Source of the DNA: Pelagophyceae sp. CCMP2097
Taxonomy: Eukaryota; Sar; Pelagophyceae
Direction: 5' to 3'
Length of the DNA: 64,000 nt
Assembly (NCBI GenBank): GCA_026770575.1
Contig: MU657181.1
Span: forward strand, 460,804-524,803
Shown: one piece after another, positions 11,745 through 22,654 of the stretch
How the letters are laid out: each line of letters starts with the position of its first letter
Position numbering within the stretch: position 1 is the stretch's first letter
Notes under the pieces: generated by a model
Seen by the model: the letters and a program-made list of their open reading frames with translations, nothing else
Databases searched by the model: none
Told to the model about the DNA's origin: nothing
Program-made: the position numbers and the translations under genes

Positions 11745-12594
11745 TTGATTTCAAAAGTGCTTCCTGCTGAAAACCCGGAGCTTCCGCGGATCGGACAAGC
11801 CGCCGCGCCGCACGCCGACGCGGGCATCGACCCGATGGAGCCGACTCCGCGGGTCAGCGCCGAGCGGGCGGAGCCCTTGGCTCAGGACGGGTTGCAGTTG
11901 GAAGCCAAAAAGGAGGAGTCAGACGCGGAGAAGAGGGCGCGCGAGGACGCGACGTGGTGGGCGGCGAAGCAGGAGGCCTGGATCCCGCGCCGGCCAGCGC
12001 CCTTCGAATCCACTGGGACTCTCCGCAATGTGGCTCTCGCCAAGAGAGCCCGACTTTTCGCCTAGAGATGCTGATGCGATTCCCGTAGGCCCGGGTGCCG
12101 CGCTGCTCAATCCGGACTACCCTGAACTCCCGCAGTTCCTGTCGCCGATGCAGTCTTCGCGTCGAAGCAGCTTTTCACGCTGGACGCGCGCGCCATTCGG
12201 GATGCCTGGGCCGCCGCGAGCGACGCCGAGGTGCAAGCTGCAACGATCGCCTCGGCCGAGGCGGGCGCGGCGCTGCGCAAGCTGCAAGAAGCCGCCACCA
12301 TCTTCAGGCCGCTGACTCGCGAGGAGGAAATCAACGGCATCGACTTCGCCGCTCTCTGCAGAGCCGCCGAGAGCGCTGGCACCTTGACGCTCCCGTCGGG
12401 CCTGTCGCCCACGGGTCAAGGAGCCCCTCCCGGCGGGCCGGTCCTTTGACTTGTTCGCGGCATACGCAGACTTTTTCGGAGAAAGTGAGGCGCCCGACGG
12501 GGCCGCCGGCGCCGCCGATCCGCCGTCGACGCCAACGCCAACGGGAATCCGCGGTCCCAGACGTGAATCCGCGGTCCCACCTCCTCGCGTGTAA
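11745..12594 (+). CDS. Unknown charged/Ala-rich protein
   Basis: Proposed exons 11745-12029, 12171-12414 and 12470-12594 (introns 141 and 55 nt; phases 0 and 1) give 217 residues. Start MISKVLPAENPE; a second in-frame Met lies at 11835. Features are a charged segment (KKEESDAEKRAREDATWW), an Ala-rich amphipathic helix (DARAIRDAWAAASDAEVQ), a TREEEINGIDFAALCRAAE stretch, then a Pro-rich tail after FFGESEAPDG. No family is recognised. The middle junction (AAT to GTGGCT, acceptor GAAGCAG) is the least sure: the flanking frames force an intron there but other acceptors exist. Confidence 0.45.
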
Positions 12595-12862
12595 GAATCA
12601 TTAGCAGCTCTATCCATGATTCGGCGCGTGCCATTCGCACCAACCTCCCACGGCGATCCCTCCTGGTCCGAGACGCCCGCTGCAGCAACCGGCAGGCAGA
12701 CGGACGACGTACGCAGACTTTCGAGTGCTTCCTTTCGACGTCGACCGGGGGGTCTACAGGTGCCGTTCCCCGCCGCGACGATCGTTCAAACGTGCTGCCT
12801 TATGCGGCAACGTGCGCTGCCGTCTCGGGCTTTTCACCGGCCCGCTTCCTGGAGAGCGCGGC

Positions 12863-15111
12863 TCAGTCGTCCTTGACCAGGTCGGCCTCGTCGCTGGCGT
12901 CCGCAGCCTCTTCTGCAAACCATTCCTCCGGCAGCGATTCGGGGAGGTCGTCCTGCGGCGACTGCGCGTCCAAGTACAACCACTGACTCAGCCGGGCGGA
13001 GAAGTTGGCCGCGTTGCGCCGCGCCCGGAACGGCGCGGCCTCGACGAGCCACGCGGGAGAGTCCACCGGGAAGTCCTCAATGGCCCACGACGTGACGCGC
13101 GTGCGCGGCCCGCCGGCCTCCTCGAGCGGCTCGAGGAGGATGGCGGAGATGGGCACGGCGCACCGCTGCGAGTGTTGCGCCTCGGGGGCTAGAGGTGTCT
13201 GCACGGAGAAGCGGAGCTTGAGCCAGGCGCCCGGGGCCACGGTCGGCGCCGCGCGCCAGGCGACGACGACGGCGCGGTCGTGCGGCGCCTGGAACGGCGC
13301 CGCGATGGCGCCGCGCTCGAGGACCAACGCCGTGCGCTTGTCGTAGCGGTGCGCCACGTGCGTCGCCGCCGTGTGCACGTCGTATTGCAGCGTGCAGTGC
13401 CGCGGCTTCTCCAGCACGCTCACCAAAGCCGGCAGCGACCGCGGCACTTGGCACGTCGAGAAGACAAGAGGGTACTCGGATTCCTGGTGCGGCCGCAGCG
13501 CGCCGCCGCTGGGCAGCGCCGAAAACGCGTGGCCGGAAGCGCCGCCGTGCCAGGCGTCGTCCTCGTGGGCCTCGACGGCCTCGACGTGCCCCCAGGCGTG
13601 CATGACATCCAGGTTCGGCCGGGCTTTGTGGGCCTCTTTCAATTTCCTTTTGATGAACTTTTTCACCTGGGCGTAGTCGGCGGGCAGCAGCGGCGACTTG
13701 CGCAACTTGTCCGCGGCGAGCTTGAGCCTCTGCAGCTCCGCGGCCTCGAGTTCGCGCGCGAGCTTTGCAAGTTCTTCATCCTGCATCATTTTTTTCCACG
13801 GGTCCGCAAACGTGTCCGTGTCCGCCATCGACTGCTCCAGCTCCGAGACGGCGGTGCCGTCGTACGTCACGCCCGATGCGACCTCGCCGGGCAGGTACTT
13901 TCGAAGCACGCCCATCATGTAGCCGCCCTTGTTGCGGATGGACGAAGAAATGTCCTCCATCGCCTCGCGAAACTCGTGCAGCGCCGCCATGGCGTGCTTC
14001 GGGTTCAAGCGCAAAATCGTCTTGATGTGCCGAGTGTCCAAATGCTGGTGGCAGCCCGGGATGGCCAGGAACGCTTGGCGGTAAGCTTCCGGCAGCGGCT
14101 CTAGCAGAGGCAGAATCTCGTCGAGTTCGGCCTGCGTCGGCGGCGGCGGCGCCCTCGACTGCCGCTCGTCTCGCGCGAGTCCGACGCCGGCGGCCTTTTG
14201 CCGCGAGTTGTATTCGGCAATGTTGGTCACCCCAGCCTCTTTGAAGAGCATGGCCATTCGATCAGTGTCCCCCAAATCCGCCTGCGTCAGCGGCGGCGGC
14301 GGCGGGCCGCGCTCGTCGCCGCCGCCGTTATCGCCGGCGCCCTCCTCCTCGTGCTTGAAGCGGCACTGGTCGCCGCGCACGCAACGGCCGTTCATAAAGT
14401 CGCGGCACGGCTGCGACCCCATGCCGCCGCCGCCGCCGCCGCCGCCGCCGCGCCCAAAGTCACCGCCGCCCCCGCCACGATCGTCGCCGCCGGGGCGGTC
14501 GTAGCCGCCGCGGTTGTCGTCGCCGCCGCCGCGGCGGTCGTCGCCCCCGCGGCGGTCGTCGCCCCCGCGCCTGTCCTCGCCTCGGTAGTTCGCCACCTCG
14601 ACGGGCCGCGGCGGCCGGTACGAGATCTGCAGGGGCGTGCCCGACCGCCCGCGGCGGCGCTCCCGGGACCGCGACGCCGACCGTTTTTTTCGCCGGTCCT
14701 TGTCGCGCCGCTTGTCCCGACCTATTTTTAAAACTCGTCCTTTGAACACGACGGAACTCCATGCTCCACGGCGAGTCTTCGGCACTCCAAAGTGGGGCCT
14801 TCTCCGCCCGCCGACGAGCGGGACGCCGGGGCGTCACTGCCCGAGCGCGAGCGTGAACGTTTTCGCCGGTCGCTTCCGTGGCGCTTGCGCGACCTGGACC
14901 TGGACTTGGAGCGGCGTCTGCGCTTCTTGCCGTCGTCTTCGTCGCGGTGGCGCTTGGAGCTCTTCTTCTTAGCGTCCTTCTCCCGCGACCGGTGCCGCTC
15001 CGACCTACGAGCCTCGTGACAACGAGGAGGCCCGGGTTTGCCGCGGCCGACGCACTCTCCTGCGGCCTGCTCGGGGATCGCGCCTTCCTCGAGGACCTCG
15101 CCTTCGTCCAT
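12863..15111 (-). CDS. Arg/Ser-rich CCCH zinc-finger RNA-binding protein with hnRNP-Q-type acidic domain
   Basis: Exons 15111-14838 and 14721-12863 (116-nt intron, phase 1) encode 710 residues. Start MDEGEVLEEGAIPEQ. Residues about 30-95 are RS/RK-rich (KSRSRSRKRHGSDRR), as in splicing proteins; then an RGG-like (RRGGDD)n and Gly-rich stretch; one CCCH finger (CRDFMNGRCVRGDQCRFKH); and at about 300 a segment with SSIRNKGGYMMGVLRKYL that resembles the N-terminal acidic domain of hnRNP Q/R and related RNA-binding proteins. The C-terminal 270 residues look globular (LVFSTCQVPRSLPALVSVLE) but match nothing recognised. A nuclear RNA-processing role is inferred from composition. Confidence 0.75.
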
Positions 15112-15559
15112 GCCGCCCGCCGCTACGCTCGCGCGGTGGACCTCGAGCGGTGCAAGCCTAAACCGTGACACCATGTCGTATACAGCGCGGCTGGATCTCT
15201 CTCTCCAGCTTCGCATGCGGCGTTTTCGCCCAGCGTCCGGCGCACGGGGCGTTGGACCGAGGCACGGACCCTCGGAGCCACAAGTCTCTCAAGAGTCTGC
15301 CACTCTGAGCAGCGGCGATCGCTCGCTGTTTCAAGTACGCCTCGTCGGCCCACGGAGGCGTGGGGCGCACGGGCGGGCTGCGAGCGCACCTCGGTCGCGC
15401 CCTCGCAGTCCTTGCACGCTCTCAGCGAGTGCAGGTGTCGCGTGTGTTCAGACTTTCGGACGTTTCAAAAAAGAGTCGTGCCACTCGTGGGCCCATCATC
15501 AGTGGGGAATGGCCGAGTCCCCGGGGCTGCGGTCAGGTCAGGTCCGGAAGGGCAGTTAT
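15112..15559. other. Intergenic, no gene seen
   Basis: This 448-nt gap separates the start of the CCCH gene from the stop of the ISN1 gene, both on the minus strand. Short open frames exist on both strands but none has splice continuity or family similarity. It should hold the promoter of the CCCH gene and the 3' UTR of ISN1. Confidence 0.5.
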
Positions 15560-16959
15560 CTAATCCCAAAACGTCCTTACGGGCGGCTTGGCGTCGGAGT
15601 TGGAAGTGCCTTGTGGGTCGACTACGGCCAAGAGCTGGTCGAGTACCAGCTTCGTCTCTTTCGGCTGCGTGATCCAGAGGCAGGCGCAGGAGCCTCTAGC
15701 GGCAAAGTCGTTGCCCGTGTTCAGGAACTGGTCGCCGATGTGCAGGCACGCGTGCTGGTCCAAGCCGCAGATGGCCTGGACCCCGACCACCCCAACCTTC
15801 TTGTTGCCAATGTCCACCCAGACGTCCGACCCGCCGTTGAACGCGCAGAACGGGATGCCCGGCCGCGCGCCGCGCAGAGCGTCTTGGACGCGCAGCACAC
15901 ATTCGTCGAGCGTCTCGCGGCCCGCGCCGTCGTTGCCGTCGGGCACCAAACCCACGGCTCGAGGTTTGCGGATGACGCGCGCGCCGGCGAGGGCAAAGTC
16001 GGCGACGCTCTCGCGGAGGCTCGCCTCGGCGACGTCGAGGAGCTGCTCGACGGCGGATTCGGAAAAGGTGTGGAGCTGCGAAATGGCCGCATCCCAGACC
16101 TCTTCGCGGCTCGCGAGCGCCACGCCGTTGCCGCGCCGCTCGAGTTGAAGGAGGTAGTTGCACTCGCCGCCGACGACGAAGAAGCGCTGGACCACCTCGG
16201 CCGGCTCGGACGCGAGGGCGGCGAGCAGACCTTCGAGCCTGCGCTCGTAGCGCGTGGCGTCGTAGCCATAGCCCGCCGCCGTCACCAAAGCGACGACGAC
16301 GCCGGACCGCAGGAGGCGGACGATTTGGAACCCGAGCTCGGCGTCTTGGAAGTTCTTGCCGTCGGAGTACAAAGTGCAGTCGCCGTCGAAACTGACAAAG
16401 TCCAGAGTCGAAGTCTTCACATTTTCTGCGCCGTCCGCCGCGAATTCGCCGGCCGCTCCGGGGGCGCGGAAGGCGAGGATCTGGGACATGTTCAAAATCT
16501 CGCGGATTTCGTTGAACGACGGCGAAACAAAACGCCTCTTGGAGATGTGGTTCTTGGCATCGTAGAGCAGCCACGCCTCTGCCAGCGGCAGCCGCGTGAA
16601 GAACGTGCCGACGGTGGGCACCGCCGTCGCCAGTCTAGACCCGCGCGGCTCGAGCCGGTGCTCCTCTATCAACTCTTCAACGTAGGCCCAGGAAGACTCG
16701 GCCGTCGCCTAGATTGGTGACATGTTGCCCCCGTGGACCAGAGTGGGCCGCTCCACCCCGAGGACTGTACTCTCGTGGACCCGAGCGCTCCACCCCACCG
16801 AGCCGCTCCACGCCATCTCCAGACGCTGCGGCGCGCCTCGAGGGCGTCGAGGACAAACGAGTGCTGGAGCAGTCCCTTTACAAATTCGATGAACTGGTCG
16901 CGCCGGTGCGAGACGAGGTAGTAGTTGCGCCTGCGCGACGACGCGCACGCCGCGTCCAT
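15560..16959 (-). CDS. ISN1: IMP-specific 5'-nucleotidase
   Basis: Exons 16959-16825 and 16708-15560 (116-nt intron, phase 0) give 427 residues, close to the usual 400-450 of the family. The N-terminus NYYLVSHRRDQFIEFVKGLL and the block VPTVGTFFTRLPLAEAW with ISKRRFVSPSFNEIREILN are characteristic. The haloacid-dehalogenase-type catalytic motif is DFVSFDGDCTLYSDG (nucleophile Asp and the second Asp two residues later); late motifs FNGGSDVWVDIGNKKVGV and CLHIGDQF supply Lys and Mg-binding Asp. ISN1 hydrolyses IMP to inosine in purine salvage, in the cytosol. It shares a 190-nt divergent upstream region with the Cwc2-like gene. Confidence 0.9.
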
Positions 16960-17149
16960 GGCGACGGGAGGCTGCCTGGGGGTGGGGGCGCGGATCGGAG
17001 AACAACGTGGTGAGCGCTCCGTCCACAGTTTGAGACCAATGCCGTTAGAATCTGGAGGTCCGGCAAATTAAAAGCCGTTGAGGTTCGAAGTTCCGGCAAT
17101 TCACTCGCCGAGGTTTTTGCGGCCTCGTCGGCGCGGCGCTCAACGCGCC

Positions 17150-18954
17150 ATGACGGAAAAGGGGACGGTGGTGCCGCTGCCGCCGAGCGTTGAGCGCCTC
17201 GAGCAGGCCGCGCGGCTGGAGAAGCCGCAGAACTTTGTTCCCTCGACGAGCACCGCCGCCAAGGAATGGGTGCGCAACTTTGCGTCGACGCAGCCTCCGG
17301 GACTTTTCAAAGGCTCTGCGAGTTTGAAATCCCACCGTCTTCTCACCGCGTTTTCTAGGGCACGGGCGGCCCCGCGCGCGCGATGATGCCCGTGGGCGTG
17401 GTGGGCGAGCTGGGCTCGTCGTACACCGTCTTCGAGAAGAATTGGCAGTGCGGCGACTGCCACACGGATAACTACGCCTCGAAGCAGCGCTGCCTCCGCT
17501 GCCGCGCGCGCAAGCCCGCCGGGGGCGGCGGCCTCGTGCACGGCGCGGCGGCGATGGTGGACGCCGCCGCCGACGGCGAAGAGGCCGAGGTGGACCCAAA
17601 CGCGGCGGTGCACGGCGAGTGGAAGGAGATCTTCGACGCGACGGCGCGGCACCTGTACTACTTCAACACTGCGACGGGCGAGACGCAGTGGGACCGGCCA
17701 GCGGTCATGGGCCCGACGCCGCACTCCTCGGGCTGGTTCGGCCGCGGCGCTGCCGGGTCCAACGCCGCGGCGGGCTACGAGCGCAACAACGCAGAGTACA
17801 TCCAGCGCCCGTCTCGCAAGCAGATTGACTACATCCCTTCGAAGAACTCCGTGCTCGAGGGCGCGTATGAGTACAACATCTGGTGGGGCAAGCACGTCGG
17901 CGAGCACTGGGACAGCGGGGCGAACAAGGAGCCCGCGGAGACGCGGTGCGTCCTGGCCACGGACGCGGGCTATACGAAGGCGGACAAGATGACGCGCGGC
18001 ATCGGCACGTCCAACTTTTGCATCTTCTTCGCGCGCGGCTGCTGCGCTTTAGGGCCCGAGTGCCGCTTCTTCCACCGGCTGCCCGTCCAGGCGGACCTGG
18101 ACCGCTTCGCAAAGGACGAGATGCACGACATTTTCGGAAGAGAGCGGCACAAGGACTTTCGGGACGACATGACGGGCGTCGGCAGCATTAGCAAGCCGTG
18201 CCGCACTTTGTACGTCGGCGGCCTGCTCAAGGCCGAGTACGCCGACCCGGGCGCTTTAGAGGAGGCGCTGTGGCGCAACTTTGGCGAATTCGGCGAGGTG
18301 GAGAATATCAACCTCATCTCGCGCCTCAGCATCTGCTTCGCGCGCTACCGCTACCGGTCGCACGCCGAGTTCGCCAAGATAGCGTTGTCGAACAACCACG
18401 TCGACCGGGCCGAGAATATGAATATCCGCTGGGCCCATGAGGACCCAAACCCCGTGGCGCACGACTCGGCCGCGCGCGCCGACGCCGACGCTTTGGTGGA
18501 GATGCTCAAGGCGCGCGGCGTCGCCATCACCAACGCCGCCGGCGATACTGCCGGCATGGAGCACCCCGGCCACTACGCGCTGCCGTTGCCCAAGCGCCTC
18601 AAGTCGGGCCACGAGGGCGACGCGCTGCTGAGCTCGTACCCGGACACCGACGAGCAGTTTTCCGAGCAGCCCGATTTGCCGGCGGGCGGCTGGAAACAGG
18701 TGCCACACCCGGACGCGCCGGGAACGTCGTACTGGTGGCACGAGGCCACGGGCGAGACGTCTAACGACGTGCCCGGCGACGTCGCCGACGCGTCGTGCGA
18801 CGCCGTCAACGCCGCGCTCGACGCCGCTGACGCGCTCTGCTCGCAGGCGCAGCTGCCCTACGGCTGGAGCGAAACGCAGGACCCGGCCTCGGGCGAATCG
18901 TACTACTACCACGCCCAAACGGGCCAGACGAGCTGGGACATCCCCGTGGCCTAG
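17150..18954 (+). CDS. Cwc2/RBM22-type splicing factor with added RanBP2 zinc finger and WW domains
   Basis: Exons 17150-17269 and 17359-18954 (89-nt intron, phase 0) encode 571 residues. In order: a short N-terminus; a RanBP2-type zinc finger (WQCGDCHTDNYASKQRCLRC); a WW domain (WKEIFDATARHLYYFNTATG, ending QWDRPA); the Cwc2 Torus region (TRCVLATDAGYTKADK) with CCCH finger (CIFFARGCCALGPECRFFH); an RRM (RTLYVGGLL, then INLISRLSICFARYRYRS and EFAKIALSNN); the family hallmark NIRWAHEDPNP; then two further WW-like repeats (the first lacks the last Trp; the second ends GQTSWDIP). Cwc2 contacts U6 snRNA in the active spliceosome. The donor GTGCGC at 17270 is chosen by phase; the flanking peptide VRNFASTQPPGLFK could still be coding. 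Confidence 0.85.
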
Positions 18955-19112
18955 ACACCGAGCATCGCAGGCCGATCCTATATAACCACCGTCGTTCGAA
19001 CACCGTCCACTGGGCCAGCGCCGCCGTGGTGCACCTCGCCTCAAGGTAGATTAGTTCCAGTCTTCTGTGCGCTACTTTGCGCACGCTTTCGAGAAATTCG
19101 AGGCTCTGCAAG

Positions 19113-21091
19113 ATGCCGCCGCGGTCGAAGCGCGCGCGCCGGCCGGCGAGCGGCGAAACCGAGGGCGACGCGAAGCGCCCGCGCACCGCCGACGACGAGA
19201 CGAGCGAGGAGGAGGGCGAGTTGTTGGACTCGAGCCCGGCGCTCGTTTCGCGCGAGGCACCCCGGGCCGTCGACGATGACGACGTCGAGTCCGCGGCGAC
19301 CCGCCGAGCGCGCCGCGCGGACACCGCCGCCGCGGCGCCCCCCGCGGCGGCCGCGCCGCGCGCCGCGGCGGGCCGAGCGGCGCCGGCGCCCCGAGCGGTA
19401 CGGTCGCCGGCACCGGCCACCAAATACGCCGACGCCGCGCGCGCGGAGCACCGTGCGCCCCCCGCGCCTCCCGACGCGCCAAACTCTGCGCGCAGGCGCC
19501 GCGATTGCTGCGGCGACGTCGACCGAGCCCCGGCGAGGCGAACCCGCCGCGCCGCCCGAGGACGCCCGCGGGTCGATCCACGAGGCGCTGGCCGTGGCGG
19601 CGGCCCCCGCGGCGGCGGCGGCGGCTCCCGCGGCGGCGGCGGCGGCTCCCGCGGCTGCGGCGGCGGCCCCCGCGGCTGCGGCAGCGGCCCCCGCGGCTGC
19701 GGCGCGGCCCGTCGCCGTGGTCAAGTCCGTCGCGGGCGCCGATTCCACGCCGCGGCGCGCGGCGGCGTGTCTCGCGGTGCTCCTCCTCGGCTGCGCGTCT
19801 AGGTCGCTCTCGGCGAGCGTCGACCGGTCCTCGACGAGCCGCGTCGCTTCGTACAACGCGCACCTGCGCCACGAGCTCCGGAACCACGAGTGGTGGGGCG
19901 CCCTCGAGCTTACAAAGCAGGCGCGTTCCCTTCGAAAGAGCGTCGTGGCATTTTTCGGCTCGAAAGAGCGCCTCGTCCCGACGCGGCGGCTCGTCGCACG
20001 GCTCGGTGTAGGCCGAGGCGGAGCTGGCGCACGGCTCGTCGCAGTTCCGCGCCGTCCTGGCGCGGCTCGAGGCGCTTTCGGCCCCGCCGCGCGACTCGGC
20101 GCCCAACGACGCCGACGCAGGCGCCGCCGCCGACGACGAGGCGCGCGCGGAAGCGGCGGCGGCGGCGCTGGAGCGCACGGCGGCCGATCTCGAAGCATTG
20201 AAAGTCAGCGCGCTCGCCGCGGAATGGGCGGGCGTTGAGGCTAAGGCGGCGGCGGCGCGGACGCGCCTCGACGCCGCGGGAGTAGAGGCCGACGCGCTGC
20301 TGCCCGACGCGGCCGTGGCGGTCTCTGGCGCAGCGGCGGCCGCGGGCGATTTTGTGCGCTCGTCGGTGCAGGCCTCGCTCGGCTTGGTTTCAGCCTCGGC
20401 GCTCGAGCCGCTCGAAAAATTCCTCGGCGCTGAGGCGCTGCGGGCTGCGCAAGGGGCCAAGGCGCGCGCGGCGATTGACCCGGCGGTGGTGATCTCGCGC
20501 AAGCTGGCAGAGTTCGAGCGCCACCGCTCCGGGTCGTTCAACTACGCTTCTTCGCGCACAGGCGCTACGATTGTGGCGCGGAACACGTCGGCGGACTACG
20601 CGACGACGCTGCCGCTGCGGTACCGCGCGAGACACGTTTTTGGGATCGACGACTTCGGCCGCCCGCCCGCGATCATCCTATCAGCAAACGACGACGGCGT
20701 CCCGGCAAAGTCCTGCTGGGCCTTTACCGGCGAGAGCGGCGAGGTCACCATCAAGCTCGCCTCGCCGACGATCCCGACGGCCTTTGTGAGTCCGCCTTTG
20801 TGACGCGGAGCCGCTGACGACGCGGCTCCTCAGGCGCTCGAGCACGTCGCCGCGTCCATTTCCGACCGGCCGGGCGCCGCGCCGCGGGCCGTCGAGGTCT
20901 TCGGTTATTCTGACCTCGCTTCGGATAGCGAGTATAAGCTCGGCTCGTTCGACTTCGACCTCAAAAAAGGCCCCCTGCAGCGCTTCCACGCGACGCCGCC
21001 GCCCGAGAAAATCGCCTTCGTCAAGCTCAAGGTCCACTCGAACCACGGCTTTGGCGCGTTTACATGCCTCTACCGCTTCGCCGTCTTCTAA
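19113..21091 (+). CDS. SUN-domain protein
   Basis: Exons 19113-19452, 19496-19941, 20012-20785 and 20834-21091 (introns 43, 70 and 48 nt) give 605 residues. Start MPPRSKRARRPASGE is basic and nucleoplasmic in type, followed by an Ala/Pro repeat, a single hydrophobic segment (AAACLAVLLLGCAS), an Ala/Glu-rich coiled coil, then a C-terminal SUN domain beginning NYASSRTGATIV and ending HGFGAFTCLYRFAVF. That order is the classic inner-nuclear-membrane SUN layout: nucleoplasmic tail, one membrane pass, perinuclear coiled coil and SUN domain binding KASH partners. The donor of exon 2 could be 3 nt further (GTCGTG versus GTGGCA). Confidence 0.85.
19596..19705. repeat. Ala-Pro coding minisatellite
   Basis: About five imperfect 21-nt copies (GCGGCGGCCCCCGCGGCTGCG type) inside exon 2 of the SUN gene, coding (Ala)6-Pro repeats just before the membrane segment. 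Length variation between strains is likely. Confidence 0.7.
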
Positions 21092-21188
21092 CCTCTTAAC
21101 CTCCCACTCGAAGACCGGCGACCGAGGGACCGCAAAACCGCCGACGACGCGCGCGCCGGAGGGTTGGGCGGGCGGTCTTCAAAGGGCG

Positions 21189-22207
21189 TTAGCTCGGCTT
21201 GTAGATTGAAAACGTCATGGCGTCGGGCGTCAACGGCCGGTACTCGAAGGGCGTGCGTTTCAGCGTCGTCGCAAAGTCTTTCGACGTCCACCGCGCGTCC
21301 GTCTGGACGGCGAGGCAGGCCTGGCCCGACGTCTCGTCCGTCGTCGTCTCAAAGGGCACGCCGAGGTAGGATAGAAGCTCGGGCGCGCCGGGGAAGAGGA
21401 CGTTGTCCGCCACGACGAGCGCCCCGGGCGCGAGGAGGCCGCGCTTTCGCAGGAGCCTAAGATGGGCGCAAAGCTCCGCGACGTCTCCCCCGCGTGCGGC
21501 GTCTGCCCCCGGGCGGCGGACGCGGGCGGCAACTCGAGGTCCTTTGCATATTCGGGTTTCCAATGGTCCATCAAGACCATGTCAAACTTCGGTTCACGGA
21601 GCGCGGCAATGACGTCCGACGACGCCCCGAGGCGCGAGTCGACGCGGCTCCGCTGCGCCGCGGGGAGCGCCTTGCCTAGCACCTTTTGCGCCGTCGCGTA
21701 ATTCGTTGGATCAAGCTCGATGGTGACGAGCTCGGAGTCGGGCGGCATGGCCCGCGCCAGGCGAACGGTCATGTACCCCAGGAAGGTCCCCACCTCGAGG
21801 ACGCGCGCCGGCCTGCGGCTCGCCACCTCGGCCTCGAGCATCACGCCCTTTTCCGGCCCCATGTTCCTAGACTTTTTGCTCCGAGGCGGCCGCGGCCGAG
21901 AGGCCGCAGGAGCCACATCATCCTGCTCGTCTCGGCGCACTCACATCATCCAACTCGTCTCGGCGCATTCGTCCATCTTTTTTAGGACGGACGCCGCGTC
22001 CGGCGCCGCGCGGTCGACGAAGACCTCCATGTCCGCCGGCGTCCAGAGCTGCCACATGGCCGCCGCCGGCCGCGGCAAAACGACCGCCGCCGCGCCGCCC
22101 GCGAGCAGCGACCGCCGCGTCGCGCGCGCCCGCGCGGACGCCTCGAGGCCGGCGACGCCGCCGCAGAGCGCCGCGGCCGCCACGATGGCCCGCCGCGCGA
22201 GGCCCAT
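21189..22207 (-). CDS. COMT-like class I O-methyltransferase with bipartite plastid/thylakoid presequence
   Basis: Exons 22207-21945, 21866-21522 and 21456-21189 (introns 78 and 65 nt, both phase 2; first donor is a perfect GTGAGT) give 291 residues. The core matches catechol O-methyltransferase: EKGVMLEAEV, the SAM-binding VLEVGTFLGYMTVRLA, acidic loop VTIELDPTN, catalytic-type FDMVLMDHWKPEY, then LLAPGALVVADNV. The first 50 residues contain a hydrophobic signal (IVAAAALCGGVAG) and then RRSLLAGGAAAVVLPRPAAA, a twin-arginine-like lumen signal. COMT enzymes transfer methyl from SAM to catechols; the substrate here is unknown. Thylakoid-lumen or plastid location is inferred from the presequence. 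Confidence 0.8.
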
Positions 22208-22411
22208 GCTGCAGCCGAGGCGGGCCGCACTTTCGCGCGATCACTCTCGACAGGCACTGGTCACCGCAAGACCCACTGCAAGTCGGGTCCGAGTTCTGTG
22301 TCAATCGTCGCTGAAAAAGGATTGCTCACCAAAATCTCAGGAACATTATTCTCCGGGTTTTCTGGATTCTCGCGTCCTTTCAAAATTGTAGCGGCCACGT
22401 CCTCCTCCGGC

Positions 22412-22581
22412 GCGCCGCAGACTCGGAGCGTCCCTCCAGTCAAATCCGGACACGCAAGGCGTCTACTGGAACCTATAGCTCGGGCTCTGTACGCCGCGCC
22501 TTGCCACCACGTCCCTACGCGCCGCAGAGCGTCTCCACTCAAATCCGGGACACGAAAGGCTCGTGCTCTGTACGCCGCGCC
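22412..22581. repeat. Imperfect direct repeat in a divergent promoter region
   Basis: Two diverged copies, about 22412-22501 and 22519-22581, share GCGCCGCAG, TCAAATCCGG, CACG-AAGGC and the identical run GCTCTGTACGCCGCGCCT. They lie between the methyltransferase start (minus strand) and the carrier start (plus strand). Confidence 0.55.
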
Positions 22582-22654
22582 TCGCGGACCGGCCTGCGGT
22601 GAAGAGACTCGATGCTGAGGGCCGGCCCGAGTCGACCGGAGTGACTCGGCGCAT

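Noticed and set aside
12595..12862. Possible small gene in the convergent gap
   Set aside because: Several short frames exist but none shows conserved-looking sequence or splice sites.
14998..15057. Possible intron in the first exon of the CCCH gene (acceptor-like CTCGTAG)
   Set aside because: No donor in matching phase lies upstream, and the frame reads through as Arg/Ser-rich sequence.
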